Positions 1 through 11,203 of a stretch of DNA of 64,000 nucleotides are shown in pieces. A program made the translations under genes and the position numbers. Every line of letters starts with the position of its first letter. Position 1 is the first letter of the stretch. The notes below the pieces were generated by a model. That model did no database searches. It saw nothing but the letters and a program-made list of their open reading frames with translations, and was not told the origin of the DNA. The stretch comes from Astropecten irregularis (Eukaryota; Echinodermata; Asteroidea; Paxillosida; Astropectinidae): assembly GCA_963971285.1 (NCBI GenBank), contig OZ020244.1, forward strand, positions 8,804,001 to 8,868,000, given 5' to 3'.

Positions 1-368
1 ATTCTAGTTAATTAATCCAACGTATTTTCTTTTGTTTCTGTCTTTTATTTCCAACGTCTGATTTTAGAACGAAAGCGCAAACGTTTTTATGACATCAGCT
101 TTACTCCCGGAGAACATGTATGAAGAAGAACCCATGGTAAGTTAACAGTTTTACTCTCAGAAACTCTTTTTTGCCTTGGTGGGAGAAAACTTAACATTCA
201 CGTCAGCTATAGCTTTGTTGCAATGTATCGAATCTTGGCTATTGGGTTTGGACTGCGGAAGGTAATTCAGAACAATTTATATGGGATTTATAAAGTGAAG
301 TTTTTGTACAGTCGGCATGAGTTTCAATATTTTCTAATTCCTTTATTTTTTTCCCTTCTCATTTCTGT
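1..368. other. Leader region of the first PolB remnant
   Basis: This stretch lies directly upstream of the zinc-finger ORF of the PolB remnant. It holds a short AT-rich sequence and exon-like text around 91-136 followed by GTAAGT, with a pyrimidine-rich run ending in TATAG just before 377. I read this as the 5' end of the same remnant but cannot place a promoter. Confidence 0.3.
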
Positions 369-1669
369 TTGTATAGCACATTTCGGATAATGAAGATATC
401 GCCGAGCAGCAGCCAGTTCCACCACCACCCCAAGAAGGCAGACTCCGGTATGGATTGCTCCGATTGTGACAAATCTTTTACAAGAAAGTTCAGCTTAAAT
501 CGCCACAGGCGTCGTGTCCATGTTCAAGGGGCGCCGAATATTCCCGCTCAGGATGAGTTTAAATGTCGCCAGTGCGATAAGTTCTTCTCTCGGCGTGACA
601 GTCTGGGAAGACATCAGCGTATTCACCATGCCCGACAACAGCCGGATCAAGCTCCGAACCAACCAGTCGCCGCCCAAGTCATTGAACCACCACCAGCACC
701 GGCTCCATCAGCACAGCCTAAACGATCATATGCCTGCGAGACTTGTGGTAAATCATTCAGCCGGCGAGATAACATAGTGCGTCACATCAGAACAGCGCAC
801 CATCCCGATGTTCCTCCTGCCGAACTAGTTCCCATTCCGGCGGATCCACCAGTGCCTGTCGCTCCTCCACCCCTTCCTGTTCCACCAGTCCCGGTACTAC
901 AACCACCCCCACCCGCTCACCCCGTCCCAGCTGATCCAGCGGTAGATGACTCTATTCATAAATGCCGATCGTGCCGGCGAAGATCAAGTTGACGGTGGTG
1001 ACGAAGACCACGAGCTAAATGAATTCCTACGCCAGCACTGGCACTCATGTCAGAACACACCGCGCTACAAGGTAGACCCGCCCAAGACGCGTATAACTTC
1101 CGACTAATCGGTTCGCGAAGCCTCGGCGCCGGTGTAGATATGGAGGCGGGATTGAGAGAAATATTTCGTCAGCTGCAACAACGGGTGAAAATCGATGTTT
1201 CATTCGGATTGATTTTACGACACCCCCTTAACGGGTGAGCTGGGATACTTTCATGCGTGTCACAACAACGCGCGATTCTTTCAAGAGGCTTTTGTGATTG
1301 GGTCTCCGGCGGACTTAGAATCACTCATTAGAGCCCTGAATGAAGCGGACATTGTCGAGCATGGTCGCCAACAACGGCCAGACACAAAGTGGACAGTCGA
1401 ATCGATAACGTGTAATCAAACAAGATCAACTTTGTTATATAGGTGCACCGCCGGAAAACCTTCCACCCTTTGTGGTCAACAACAGGGGACTTAACCTGTT
1501 GAAGAGAAATCTCCACACGGGTGACCGGTATACCGACAATTTGTGCTTTTTCAGGTGCCTGGCCCTTCATAACAACTACGATGCCAGGCACTTGGAACGT
1601 GACGCGCACCATTTTCTGCACCGGTTTCGTGAAGCAGTCCCCAATCCGAACGTAGACGTTCTAAATTAA
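369..1669 (+). pseudogene. N-terminal remnant of a Polinton-type DNA polymerase B gene (zinc fingers plus OTU-like module)
   Basis: The first 207-residue ORF (369-992) carries three C2H2 fingers, with cores CSDCDKSFTRKFSLNRH, CRQCDKFFSRRDSLGRH and CETCGKSFSRRDNIVRH, then a proline-rich stretch. Downstream ORFs (1047-1238, 1294-1494, 1472-1669) continue with text typical of the region in front of the exonuclease domain of animal PolB-bearing elements. The last contains TDNLCFFRCLALH, close to the DxxC active-site block of OTU-like cysteine proteases. The same order, fingers then a DxxC block then exonuclease, recurs in the Polinton polymerase at 33661-42982, which supports the assignment. The exonuclease and polymerase domains are not present here. 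It is a fossil: broken, with about three interruptions, and truncated at its 3' side. No terminal repeats were found for it. Confidence 0.6.
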
Positions 1670-2795
1670 TGTTCAGGTTTACTCACTCGTTCCGATGGAA
1701 GAGGAGAAGCCAGAAGGGGAGCAGGCGGGGTCGGAGGAAACGGAAGAGGAGAAGGAGGAGGAACATTGGGACCAAGTGCGACAGCGGGTTAGAGCCCTGT
1801 TGGTGCGGCGGTCGCCTGGCCAATTCCCCACAGTGGTATCCACAACCAATGTACGTATCAAAACTGAATCCACACAATGAGAGCAGACACTAGACCTTAT
1901 TATTGTTCCGTGCGTCCGTGTAAAGTTGCATATTCGTTACAATTTGTACCCCATATAATTTCCCTCAAATCTTCCTAATAATATTGAAGGGGACCCCAAG
2001 GACGTATATTTAGGTAAGTCTCTTTACAAAAAGTTGTTTTATTCCCTTTATATCGTACCCGTTAGTGAACCCTTACCATTAAGGTACTAAGTTGACTCTT
2101 TTTTCTTCATAGCCACATGTTTTACGTGTGTTGGTATGAGGCAGAGGATATATGTCGATTAATGACTTGCATTTGTAAACTTACTGAAGTTCACACCAGA
2201 CTGAAGTTCATACTTTACTCGCATCCAGGTTTACCAATACTTTATGTACATGTACATTGTAACTTACTTGTAAGTATACAGTGTACACTCTCAGACTAAA
2301 AAAAAAAAACGGTCTATATATGCCTGAACATAATTTGATGTGGTATAATCCGACCCCTTGCAATTGTCTCCCCGGCCCCCCTCCCCCTCCTGACAATAAC
2401 TGTTTTAGCCTTATTTACAAACATTTTGGGAGTCAAAATGAATGTCAAATTGCAGTTTATTTTGAACAGCACTGTTTGTTTACACTGTGGGTTGACTTGG
2501 CAGTCTTGGCCTGGGTGGCCTAGTATTTGTAGTAAGTAGTATGGAATGAGCCTAAGTTAAGTGTAACTTATGCAAGGTATGTACAAACATTACACAAATT
2601 ACAGTTCTGGAAGTGGAAGTAGACCCTAACTTTTAGGCCTTAATTATAGGCTCCGTGGTCTAACTGTGTAGCTTGCAGCTACTTCTAGTTCTAGATTTAG
2701 AAGCTATACCGTGAGCTTTCTACTTCAAGCATTTCGGGGTGCCGTAACACTATGGGTTTTGAAAACAACAATTGATAGATACAAATTTGTTGAAA
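1670..2795. other. No recognisable gene; short acidic ORF
   Basis: A 61-codon ORF at 1695-1880 is strongly acidic at its start (many E residues) and resembles nothing I can name; it may be a leftover of the preceding remnant. The rest is AT-rich, with ACATGTACAT words and a short A-run near 2297, and shows no further structure. Confidence 0.3.
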
Positions 2796-3128
2796 CAATA
2801 GGCAAGTTCTCACACAACAAAAAGCGCGACTATTTGGGTCGCACTCCAAATCGCGACCCAAATATTAGCGCTTTTTGTGGAGTTCCCACAGCCCAAAAAG
2901 CGCGACCCAAATCGTACCGGTACGATTTCTATCAAACTGCCAGTGCGCAGTGAAGTTGGCATGCATCCTGTGCTAAACTGGCGGGCCCGCCATGCATGAT
3001 GGGATATAAAAAAACCGGTATTTTTTGGTGCACCGTTCATACAGCAAATAATCGCGATTATTTGGGTCGCGCTCCAAATCGCGACCCAAATAGTCGCGCT
3101 ATTTTGGTGTGTGAGAACGTGCCTATTG
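2796..3128. repeat. MITE with about 45-bp terminal inverted repeats
   Basis: The ends AATAGGCAAGTTCTCACAC (2797 onward) and its near-complement ending at 3127 form inverted repeats of about 45 bp with a few mismatches. Inside each arm lies a second dyad, TTTGGGTCGC facing GCGACCCAAA, so the whole 330 bp can fold into a multi-hairpin structure. No clear target duplication is visible and no ORF of sense is inside. I infer a non-autonomous DNA transposon of unknown superfamily. Confidence 0.65.
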
Positions 3129-5419
3129 CAGCACCTACCGCGTCTCTCCGAGATCGTGAATTCCCCTGAATAATTTGTTTTCCTGATCCTCATACATCCG
3201 TCATGTTTGTGCAGTGTCATTTTTGTAATTGACCCACATCTTTTCGAGAAAAAAAATTATTTTCTGTGTTACTCCGCTTGCCGAAATGTCGATGTTTACC
3301 TGCAGCTTGAAGTTGTCTAGTCCGCATGCGCATTACTGGATCTACCATTTTCTGAAGGGGTGCAACTTGACTTCAATAGTTCCCGCGGTTGCTGCATGCA
3401 TTGAAATGGCTCTTATGTGCGCGGATACCAGTTATTGAAGCTTTACTTTTTCAATGAGGCTGGCTCCCGGCGCTCGATGTGCGTGATTTGCACGTCTTCT
3501 TCAATGTACGTGCACACCCCTATACAAAAATGTTTTGGCCCATACTATTTGCATCGATGTGAACGTTGAGGGCGACTGATGATATATCAGTCGCGATTCT
3601 GTAGCCCCCGTAGCTGGGTGTGCTGTTTGCTTGGTCAGCACAAAGGTCCTTCATTTCCCCAGAAAGCAATGGATTCCCTCCAGAAATAGGAAGATGATAT
3701 GGTACAGTTGATAGGAAGGTGTTCGTTACCATTAGAGCTCGGGAAATGCAAGGTAATGGCGTTTTATCCTGTTTTAATGAGGAGAATTCAGGGTTCTTCG
3801 GCGACCGGGATCTTTGGCCCCGCCCCTAATACATAATATAAGGGAGGTTCCTGAGTTGGACTTTGTGTCCATGGACACCGACTGACTTGTCGGTATATAC
3901 AGGATTTATATATAAAAAATAAAATTGTTGGAAGTCTTCCATGGGTAATCGTGTAAATCGAAGATTGTCGGAAATTTAGCCAAGGGGGAAGTGGCCAGGC
4001 GGGGCCGGCTGGGTGCATATTGCATTGGGTATGAGACCCTGCACGGGTGAGTGGTTCAGAGCAATTGCAGTATTTTTATATTGTGTGGCATTACTGGCAA
4101 GGCGCAGCGCATTTATGGTGCAGTCCACGCCCATGCCTTTCAGGTCTGGAGCATTTCGCCACATAATGCAGTGGCCATTGTGTCAGCTTACGCATTCAAT
4201 CATGGACCAGTTCGCTGAGGATCAGACCGCATACATTATGCGATGACGTAGAGGTCAGTCCCGTTTTTTCATTTACCAAGGGCGTTCTAGAGTATGATGG
4301 CAGTTTAATACTGATTATAATAGATTAGTAAAATAAAGGGGAACCCGGCTCAGAAGACGATTACATAATGTGAAGTGGTATGAACACAGTAACACTGTAG
4401 ATATTTTGGGCTCATTGGCAAGGCGTACATGGTACCGTTCTAGCCTTTGTGTTTATAGATATAGTTGGGTTGGTTGTGTACAGAGCAGAGAAAGTTTTAT
4501 CTTTCTCTTGCGTCGGTCTAGCCTCAGGCATTGTAAAGTGGCCATAGATGGTTAGGGCGTATACTGAACGAACCCTAGGTCCCCTATTATGAATATTTAT
4601 ATAAGGGTGCAGGCATATATTTAATGCGGCATCGCGACCGAGGCATAATTTCAGGGGTTTCGTATATGAATTATACGCATAAAATGTTCGCATTTATGGG
4701 TGGTTGTGTATGCATAGGTGTGTATGCATGTCTATTGGGGGAAAATCATGCCCTTTTTTCACATTATTTCGGGTTTTGTGTTGTTCGACTGGTTTAATCA
4801 ATTTGTTGATTGCCTTTATATATGATCCTTTTTAATAGGAGGACGCTGGGGCCCGTGGCGATGTCGGCGAGCCGGTCAGTGCTCCATGGAAAGGTCTCTC
4901 TCTGTACTCCAGACAGCAGATGAAAATCATGTTTTCAGAATTTGCGTCCAGGGCGGTTGGGATGATGTGTGTCCCTACGTGTGGGGTTCGGAGGAAGGCG
5001 TGGCACGGTCTCGCTCTAACCTTTGCCCCAAGCGGGGGCCCACAAGAGGGAAATGAGAACGAGTCCCCAACACGGGGCGACGTCACGAGGAGACAGATGC
5101 CTTTAAGACTCGGAAAGGTTCATCCCAGCAAGGACGCAAGGACCTATAGGTGCCGGCCCCAGCGGATTCAGATGGCAACGTGAGTGCCATGTACGCCATA
5201 CTCAAATTCTTCTCAGGGGTTTCTGGATCGAGTGGCCGTCCAGGATTACTGCCCCTTTTGCGCGCCCAAGATGCGGCAATCAGGAAACAAGTAGGGCGTG
5301 TTTATGTCTGTGATTCAAGAGACTGAGGGAAGAAGGGTGGAGGTTTAAAGAATGGCTTCGGGCCAGTAAAAATAATCGTTGGCTCAATATGGCATGAGGT
5401 ATTGCACAGGGGGAAATCT
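3129..5419. other. No gene recognised
   Basis: Short ORFs occur on both strands but none resembles a known family or extends convincingly. The only structured item is the 61-bp dispersed repeat at 3544-3604. From about 3.8 kb onward the base composition becomes G-rich and phrases of the type GGGGAAA..CCC begin to appear. Confidence 0.4.
3544..3604 (+). repeat. 61-bp dispersed repeat, copy 1
   Basis: This stretch, from ACTATTTGCATCGATGTGAA to CGCGATTCTGTAG, reads the same as 10905-10965. It holds a perfect 9-bp hairpin stem, GCGACTGAT facing ATCAGTCGC, around GATAT. Confidence 0.75.
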
Positions 5420-6110
5420 CTAACATACTACAAACAGTCGTAGGGGGAAATCCCCGGTGCCACTACATGTATACTGTACGAGAGGTGCAAAGACTCAAAG
5501 AGCATGACGGTGCGGTTAGCCGTGAATGACTGTGGCTCGAGAATACCAGTTTATGCGCAGGAGAAAAGCCCCAACGCGGTAGGAACAGCCGCAGGGGGAA
5601 GGCCCGGTTCAGCTCTGTTGTATGAGCTGTGCAAAGACTCAAAGGACATAAGGGGACAGCTATAGCCGTGAATGTGTGTGGCCTGAGAATATGAGATTTT
5701 GCGCAGGAGGAAGCCCCAAGCCAGAGACAGCCGTAGGGGAAGAGCCCTGGTTCGGCTCTGTTGTATGAACGGTACAAAGACTCAAAGAGCATGAAGGGAC
5801 AGCTATAGCCGTGAATGGATGTGGCTAGAATATGAGGTTTTGCGCAGGTGAAAAGCCCCTAACATCAGAGACAGCCGTAGGGGAAAAGCCCTGGTTCGGC
5901 TCTGTGGTGTGGACGGTACAAAGACTCAAAGAGCATGGTTTGTGAATGGCTGTGATTTGAGAGCATGGGTTATGCGCGGTGAGAAGCCCCAGCGCGCTAG
6001 AAACAGCTGTTGGGGAAAAGCCCCGGTTCGGCTCTGTTGTATGAACAGTGCAAAGAGCATAAGGGTACAGCTAGCCTTGAATGGCTGTGGATTGAAGTAC
6101 AGTGTATCAG
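5420..6110 (+). repeat. Tandem array, about 144-bp unit, five copies
   Basis: The marker CAAAGACTCAAAG begins at about 5488, 5632, 5775 and 5919, with a diverged fifth start near 6051, giving spacings of 144, 143, 144 and 132. Each unit also has a GCCGTGAATG-like block and a GGGGAAAAGCCC(T/C)GGTTCGGCTCTG block. Divergence between units is appreciable, so the array is not young. Small ORFs within it are by-products of the repetition. Confidence 0.8.
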
Positions 6111-7302
6111 TGAGATCCTTTGAGATTCAGGTATTTTGTGGCGTCATGGCAGTCGTTTTTTGCACTCTGTGAAAGGGTTGTGATGGTGCATGCTCAGATC
6201 CGGTGTTTGAAAATGTATGCCCGGATTCAAGGCTAAGTTTTGTCTAAGGGTCCCCGACTATCCTTTTAACCCTAGAGGGTTTGGCAGTGGGATTTATTCA
6301 CAGTTTAGGTGCAGGACCCATACAGAAACTCAGTGTCTTCTCATGCATTTAAAACAAGGGGGAAAGGGGGAAGTCCCGGCCATACATTTATGGGGTTTTA
6401 CGTGGACAAGTTGCATCAGACGCAGCTCTCAACGTGGCATGAGAACGTCAATGACAGCGGTTTTTCCATTGGAAGCATTTTTTCATATCCCAAATCTGCT
6501 TGTGGTGTTTATATTTGGCCCGCTCGCACCTTTTCCTAGGCGCTACTCTGTTATAGTGGGCCTGTTATGTGTTGTTTGCGCCAAAATAAAACGGAAACAA
6601 CAGACAGATTGTCGGTAGGGAAATGCCCGGTTTGATCGGGAAAAAACCCGCACAGTGGAAAATGTTTTTGTTGGCTCCCGCCTAGGGGAGGGGGGAAAAC
6701 CTCCGCCTGGAGGAGTTCAAGGTTGGGTCTTGGGTTTTGGGTCCCTAGATCGTTTTGGGTCACGACCTCTGCGATCCTTGCTGTAGCCCGATGGGGAAAT
6801 AAATCAATCATTGGCAATCATGATACATTAAGGGAAATGTGGTATATATGGGCCCTGACTCTGTCGTGAGTATATTCGGTATACACGTATTTTATATATT
6901 ATGTATTTAATAAGTCGGCAGCAGTCCGTTTTTCTTGGGTAGAAACAGTCGTTTATATCAGGTCAGGCGTTTGAAAATGAGGATAATAGGCTAAATGGGA
7001 TGCCCAAATGTGGGGAATATGGCCTGATACTTATGATAATAAGCGTTGGTACGGGACAAGCCCTGCCCAACAAAGGGAAGGGGGAGAACGCCCACGTTTT
7101 GCAGGATGCGCCCCTGAAGTTGTGTTCAGGGTGTGGGGAAACCCAATCGAATTCTAATGAATCGCAAACTTGCTTGTGCAGGAAGTGATGGCCTTTGCCG
7201 GGGCGCGTGTCATGCCCAATCCATACACAGAGAGGGGGGCTAGGCCCCAACATTACATTTTTCGGGCGATATACATGTAGGTCAGACGCACGCAGCCTTT
7301 AT
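6111..7302. other. No gene recognised; G-rich tract between arrays
   Basis: A few ORFs of 60-130 codons are open on either strand but lack recognisable motifs. Isolated GGGGGAAGTCCCGG and GGGAAAAAACCCGC phrases resemble the dyads of the flanking arrays, suggesting decayed repeat units. Confidence 0.4.
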
Positions 7303-8050
7303 TGAGTCTAGCTTGCTGAAGTGAGGCAAGCAATAAAGGGGAAAAGCCCCATAAAAGTGAAGCTTGCTGATGTGAGACAAGCAGGTGAGGGGAAAGCCTC
7401 ATAAGAGTGAATGCTTGCTGAAGTAAGACAAGCAGGAGAGGGGACGGGCCCCATAAGAGTGAAGCTTGCTGATGTGAGACAAGCAGGAGAGGGGAAAAGC
7501 CCCATAAGAATGAATGCTTGCTGAGGTAAGACAAGCAGGAGAGGGGACGGGCCCCATAAGAGTGAAGCTTGCTGATGTGAGACAAGCAGGAGAGGGGAAA
7601 GCCCCTTAAGAGTGAAGCTTGCTGAGGTAAGACAAGCAGGAGAGGGGACGGGCCCCATAAGAGTGTAGCTTGCTGATGTGAGACAAGCAGGAGAGGGGAA
7701 AAGCCCCTTAAGAGTGAAGCTTGCTGAAGTAAGGCAAGCAGGAGAGGGGACGGGCCCCATACGAGTGAAGCTTGCTAATGTGAGACAAGCAGGAGAGGGG
7801 AAAAGCCCCATTAAGAGTGAAGCTTGCTGAAGTAAAGCAAGCAGGGGAGGGGAAAAGCACCTATGAGGATGTTGTTGGCTGATGGCAGCCAGGCAGGAGA
7901 GGATGAAAGCCCCTATAACTTGCAGCTATAGTTGATGCGAGATAGGCAAGAGAAGGGAAAAGCCCCTATAATATAGAGGCTTGCGGATGTGACACTAGTA
8001 AGGAAAGATGAAGCTTGCCGGTATGAGGCAATCAAAGGGGGTCCCCTGAG
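7303..8050 (+). repeat. 51-bp tandem array, about eleven good units plus decayed tail
   Basis: GCTTGCT recurs at 7311, 7362, 7413, 7464, 7516, 7567, 7617, 7668, 7719, 7770 and 7822, a 51-bp period. Each unit has two dyads: GCTTG...CAAGC and GGGG-AAAA-GCCCC or GGGG-ACGG-GCCCC. The two loop types and two spacer types (ATGTGAGAC and AAGTAAGAC) largely alternate, giving an approximate 102-bp higher-order period. Because 51 is a multiple of three, all frames stay open for long stretches; that is not evidence for coding. Units decay after about 7860. Confidence 0.9.
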
Positions 8051-10834
8051 AAGGGTGAGGTTTTTTATGAGGCAGGCCCTATCAGGAGAAGAAGATAAAG
8101 TAAGCGGCCAGATAATAATCGCTTATTATGGGACAGGCACAACCAGCATCTGAAGGGAGGGGGAATGTTTGCTGACATGGGACAATTCTAGTCAAATCAG
8201 GAGGAGAGGGAAAAAGCCCCACGAAGGGTTTGCTAGTCCATTCAAATAGTCTAAGTGTTAACGCATAAAAGCAGACGAAAAATGAAGAGAACATTGGGGG
8301 AAAAAAAAAAGGTGACGAATGCCTCACTTTTTTGGGGAAGGCCCGAAAGTCCAGAAGGGAGAGAACCCTTTACGGTAAGACGGGCTACGCCGGGGCCCGG
8401 AAGAGCCCATCAAGGGGCGGTGTGGACGTGTTCCAGCAAGCAAACACTATATATAATAAAACAGAATGCTATAAGACGTGTTGAACTCTTGTGGTTTTTT
8501 GTGGTTTTTAACACTGTTTTAACACTGTTTTGTTCTCTTTCCTGTTGCCCAGTCCATATGCCCCGCTGGCTTGCAGTCAATACTTCGTGGGAGCAGTTGT
8601 CCGCCAATGTTTTGCAGTTCTTACCTTACAGCCGGGGCAGGGGGTAGCTCATGGGCAGACTTTATCCGCCGGGAGGGTAGCTATCGCCAGGTTGGACTAA
8701 ATCCGAGTCTTGGCTTTTACGCCGCCCAGAATGGGTCGGGATGGGCGGCTCCGTTGCGCGAGTACTGATGGGAGGCTTGGGATACGTTTTTGACTGGGTT
8801 AGGGCACGGTGCGTGATGTGGAAGGGGAATCAGATCAGAAGCTTTGACAAGGCAGTCCGGCAAGGCAGTTTCAAAGCGCGCCCTCGCATTGGCGGGTAGT
8901 TTGTTTGTGCCCTTATCATTAAAACAATTGCAGGGCTGTTAATAATATGCTTCTGTAGGATAGCTGGGGGCTTGATATGGAGTGCCAAACGCTAGCATGC
9001 ACGAATGTTTATCAGTGGGGCCACAACGCCCATATTGGTGCTTCTCTAAGGGCACAAACCTCGGGGTAGGGACTCCTCGAGGGTCCGAATTGACGGGGTG
9101 TCATTGGCCTTATAATTGGGCCATTTCATTGACGTGAGGAGAGGACATCGACGGCCGGCTTGCACCTTATGGGTCAGTTGCTACGCCTCAATTTTTGCTC
9201 TTTATGGGCATCCGATGGGCTGATACGAAGAATGTTATATTCGCCAGGTAAGGGAGGACATCTTGTCGGCGCTAGCGGAGTTCTTTTGAGGGCCATGCTT
9301 GGACGTTTCAAGGGCCGGAGTTGTTCTGTTTGGGTTGTGTGGCGTTTTCACTTCCTACCTTGATGGTCCCACCTTGGTTCCGCTGATTCGGGGCTAATAG
9401 TTTTGGGGACAGGAACTTCCGCTCAACAATGCGGCTCACCTTGGATGCATCGAGTTACAGGTATAGGGTGGAGTGCTGCCGTCGCCTTATTGTGTTGGGG
9501 CCAAGAGGCATTAAGCTTGGGTTTTATTCGTTCACGGGGGTCATACGCTGCAAAGAGGCTCCCTTCACTTCGTGCTCCCTGTGGTGCGCCGTCTTTTGAG
9601 CACAGAGGTGGATGCGCTAGCGGATTCGGAGATATAGCGCCACGCGGGATCAGGTCTCCAAGCGAGGTCGGTCATGTTTGCGTGTGAATTGAGGCCTTCT
9701 CATTTGTGCTTGCAGTGGAGAGGAATTTCACTTGTGGGTGCCGTTTAGCAGTAGGCCTAATCTGACTGACGCTCCCTCGAGGTAATTTTTGTCGAGGGCT
9801 GGCTCTCGGCTCATACCGTCTTTGGGGTGGCTTCTTCGCAGGAGGAACTGGGCGGTAAGTAGTACGTGAAGTCTAACACATGTGGGTTTCTTCTACTATA
9901 CGTGCAGTTTGCACGAACGAAAGGCCAGTCTCAGAGGCTGGTCCAAAATTTTCATCCAGGGTATCCAAACGCCAGAGAGAAAATTCCAATCATCGAAGCG
10001 GGTCAAAAAATAAATGAAGCTACTCAGTTGGAGCAGGCGAGGGCGCTCGTCTTACCAGGAGGTACAATGGACTTTTTTTCACTGGCGGGCGCGATGGTTG
10101 GTCGGTGAGATTTGGGAGTCAGGCAGCTTTGCCTTCGCTAAGGCAGCGGACACAAGCCTCATTTCAGCTGAATAATTGGGTTCCCCTCTGAATTCTAGGC
10201 ATATGAGGCAACGGGCTTGAATCAGGGTTGTGGATCTGGCCCGCGAGGATGCTTTGACACGTTTTTAGGAGCTTCAAATTTCCGGATGCCCCGCGCCAGT
10301 TGCTTAGTGAACAAAGTCTTTGTCGTGAGGCAGCCCTGATATCCGGTTTCAAACTGCATTGTCAGGTTCTTTTGACGAGGGCTGCCACGCCCTGGGAGCA
10401 CTTAGGCACTTGGCCTCCACCTTGAAGCTTCTAGGGCCGCGGAGCAGAGCAGAGAGCGGCGCCCCGAACCTGGGGTGCAGCTGTGCCACATTAACGACGT
10501 AACGAGGCCTCGCGTCAAAGTTCTAGTGCCTCGCAGTGCGGTTATAACCTTAACGGTAGTGGAAGGTGTTCAGCAGCGGGCTTTGCTGGGGTTTCTATCG
10601 CCCTTTGGTCCGTGGCTCCAGATTCATTACCTTACTGGAGTTCAGACAGGTCTATAAAATCGGATATGGGGTCTAGAGCCCAATGGCAAGAGATGAGACA
10701 ACGGTGGACGAAATGGTGGCAGGATTTGCAGCTTATCAGAAAGGGGGCGGTTAAGGTATGGGAGTGAGAGATGGGGTGGTTTAGGGAGAGTTTTACCTGG
10801 AGGAGATGCGCGGTTCGGCAGGTGCCCGGAACCA
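8051..10834. other. No gene recognised
   Basis: This is a GC-rich tract with ORFs of up to about 130 codons on the plus strand (for example 8255-8647 and 9403-9687) that match no family I recognise. It could be the decayed body of a large retroelement whose arrays lie to the left, but I found no reverse transcriptase, RNase H or integrase motif. Confidence 0.35.
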
Positions 10835-11178
10835 AAATCATTTCTACCCATATCTCAATCCATAGAATCCAGAGCCCGAAACAATACAGCGATGCAAATA
10901 GTTTACTATTTGCATCGATGTGAACGTTGAGGGCGACTGATGATATATCAGTCGCGATTCTGTAGATTCTGGGGATGAGGTGGAAGCGGAAGCTGCAATG
11001 TACATGTACACGCCGCGCGCCTTTGGATTACATGGGTGATTTTCTCCTTTTGCCCCGCCCACCCACCCCCTTTTGGAAGCATCGTTGCTGTAGGGCTGGT
11101 TTCTACACCCAAATCATTTCTACCCATATCTCAATCCATAGAATCCAGAGCCCGAGACAATACAGCGATGCAAATAGT
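10835..11178 (+). repeat. 68-bp direct repeats flanking a 208-bp segment
   Basis: The stretch 10835-10902 is repeated at 11111-11178 with a single mismatch. Between them sits the second copy of the 61-bp dispersed repeat. At the left junction the text reads CGATGCAAATAGT-TT-ACTATTTGCATCG, a perfect 13-bp dyad. The right copy ends 25 bases before the start codon of the following gene. A local duplication or an insertion event would both explain this. Confidence 0.8.
10905..10965 (+). repeat. 61-bp dispersed repeat, copy 2
   Basis: This copy reads the same as 3544-3604, with the same hairpin stem, although the two are more than 7 kb apart. The identity points to recent movement or gene conversion. 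Confidence 0.75.
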
Positions 11179-11203
11179 GACGCGTTCATCCAACGTGTCC
11201 AAA

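Noticed and set aside
7308-7811. Long minus-strand ORF of 17-residue repeats
   Set aside because: It is the 51-bp array read in a frame that stays open because the period is a multiple of three; several frames do so at once.
7303-7860. CRISPR-like array
   Set aside because: There are no unique spacers; the whole 51-bp unit repeats, and the context is eukaryotic.
8255-9687. DIRS-like or other retroelement coding in the GC-rich tract
   Set aside because: I looked for reverse transcriptase, RNase H and tyrosine recombinase motifs and could not find any convincing one.
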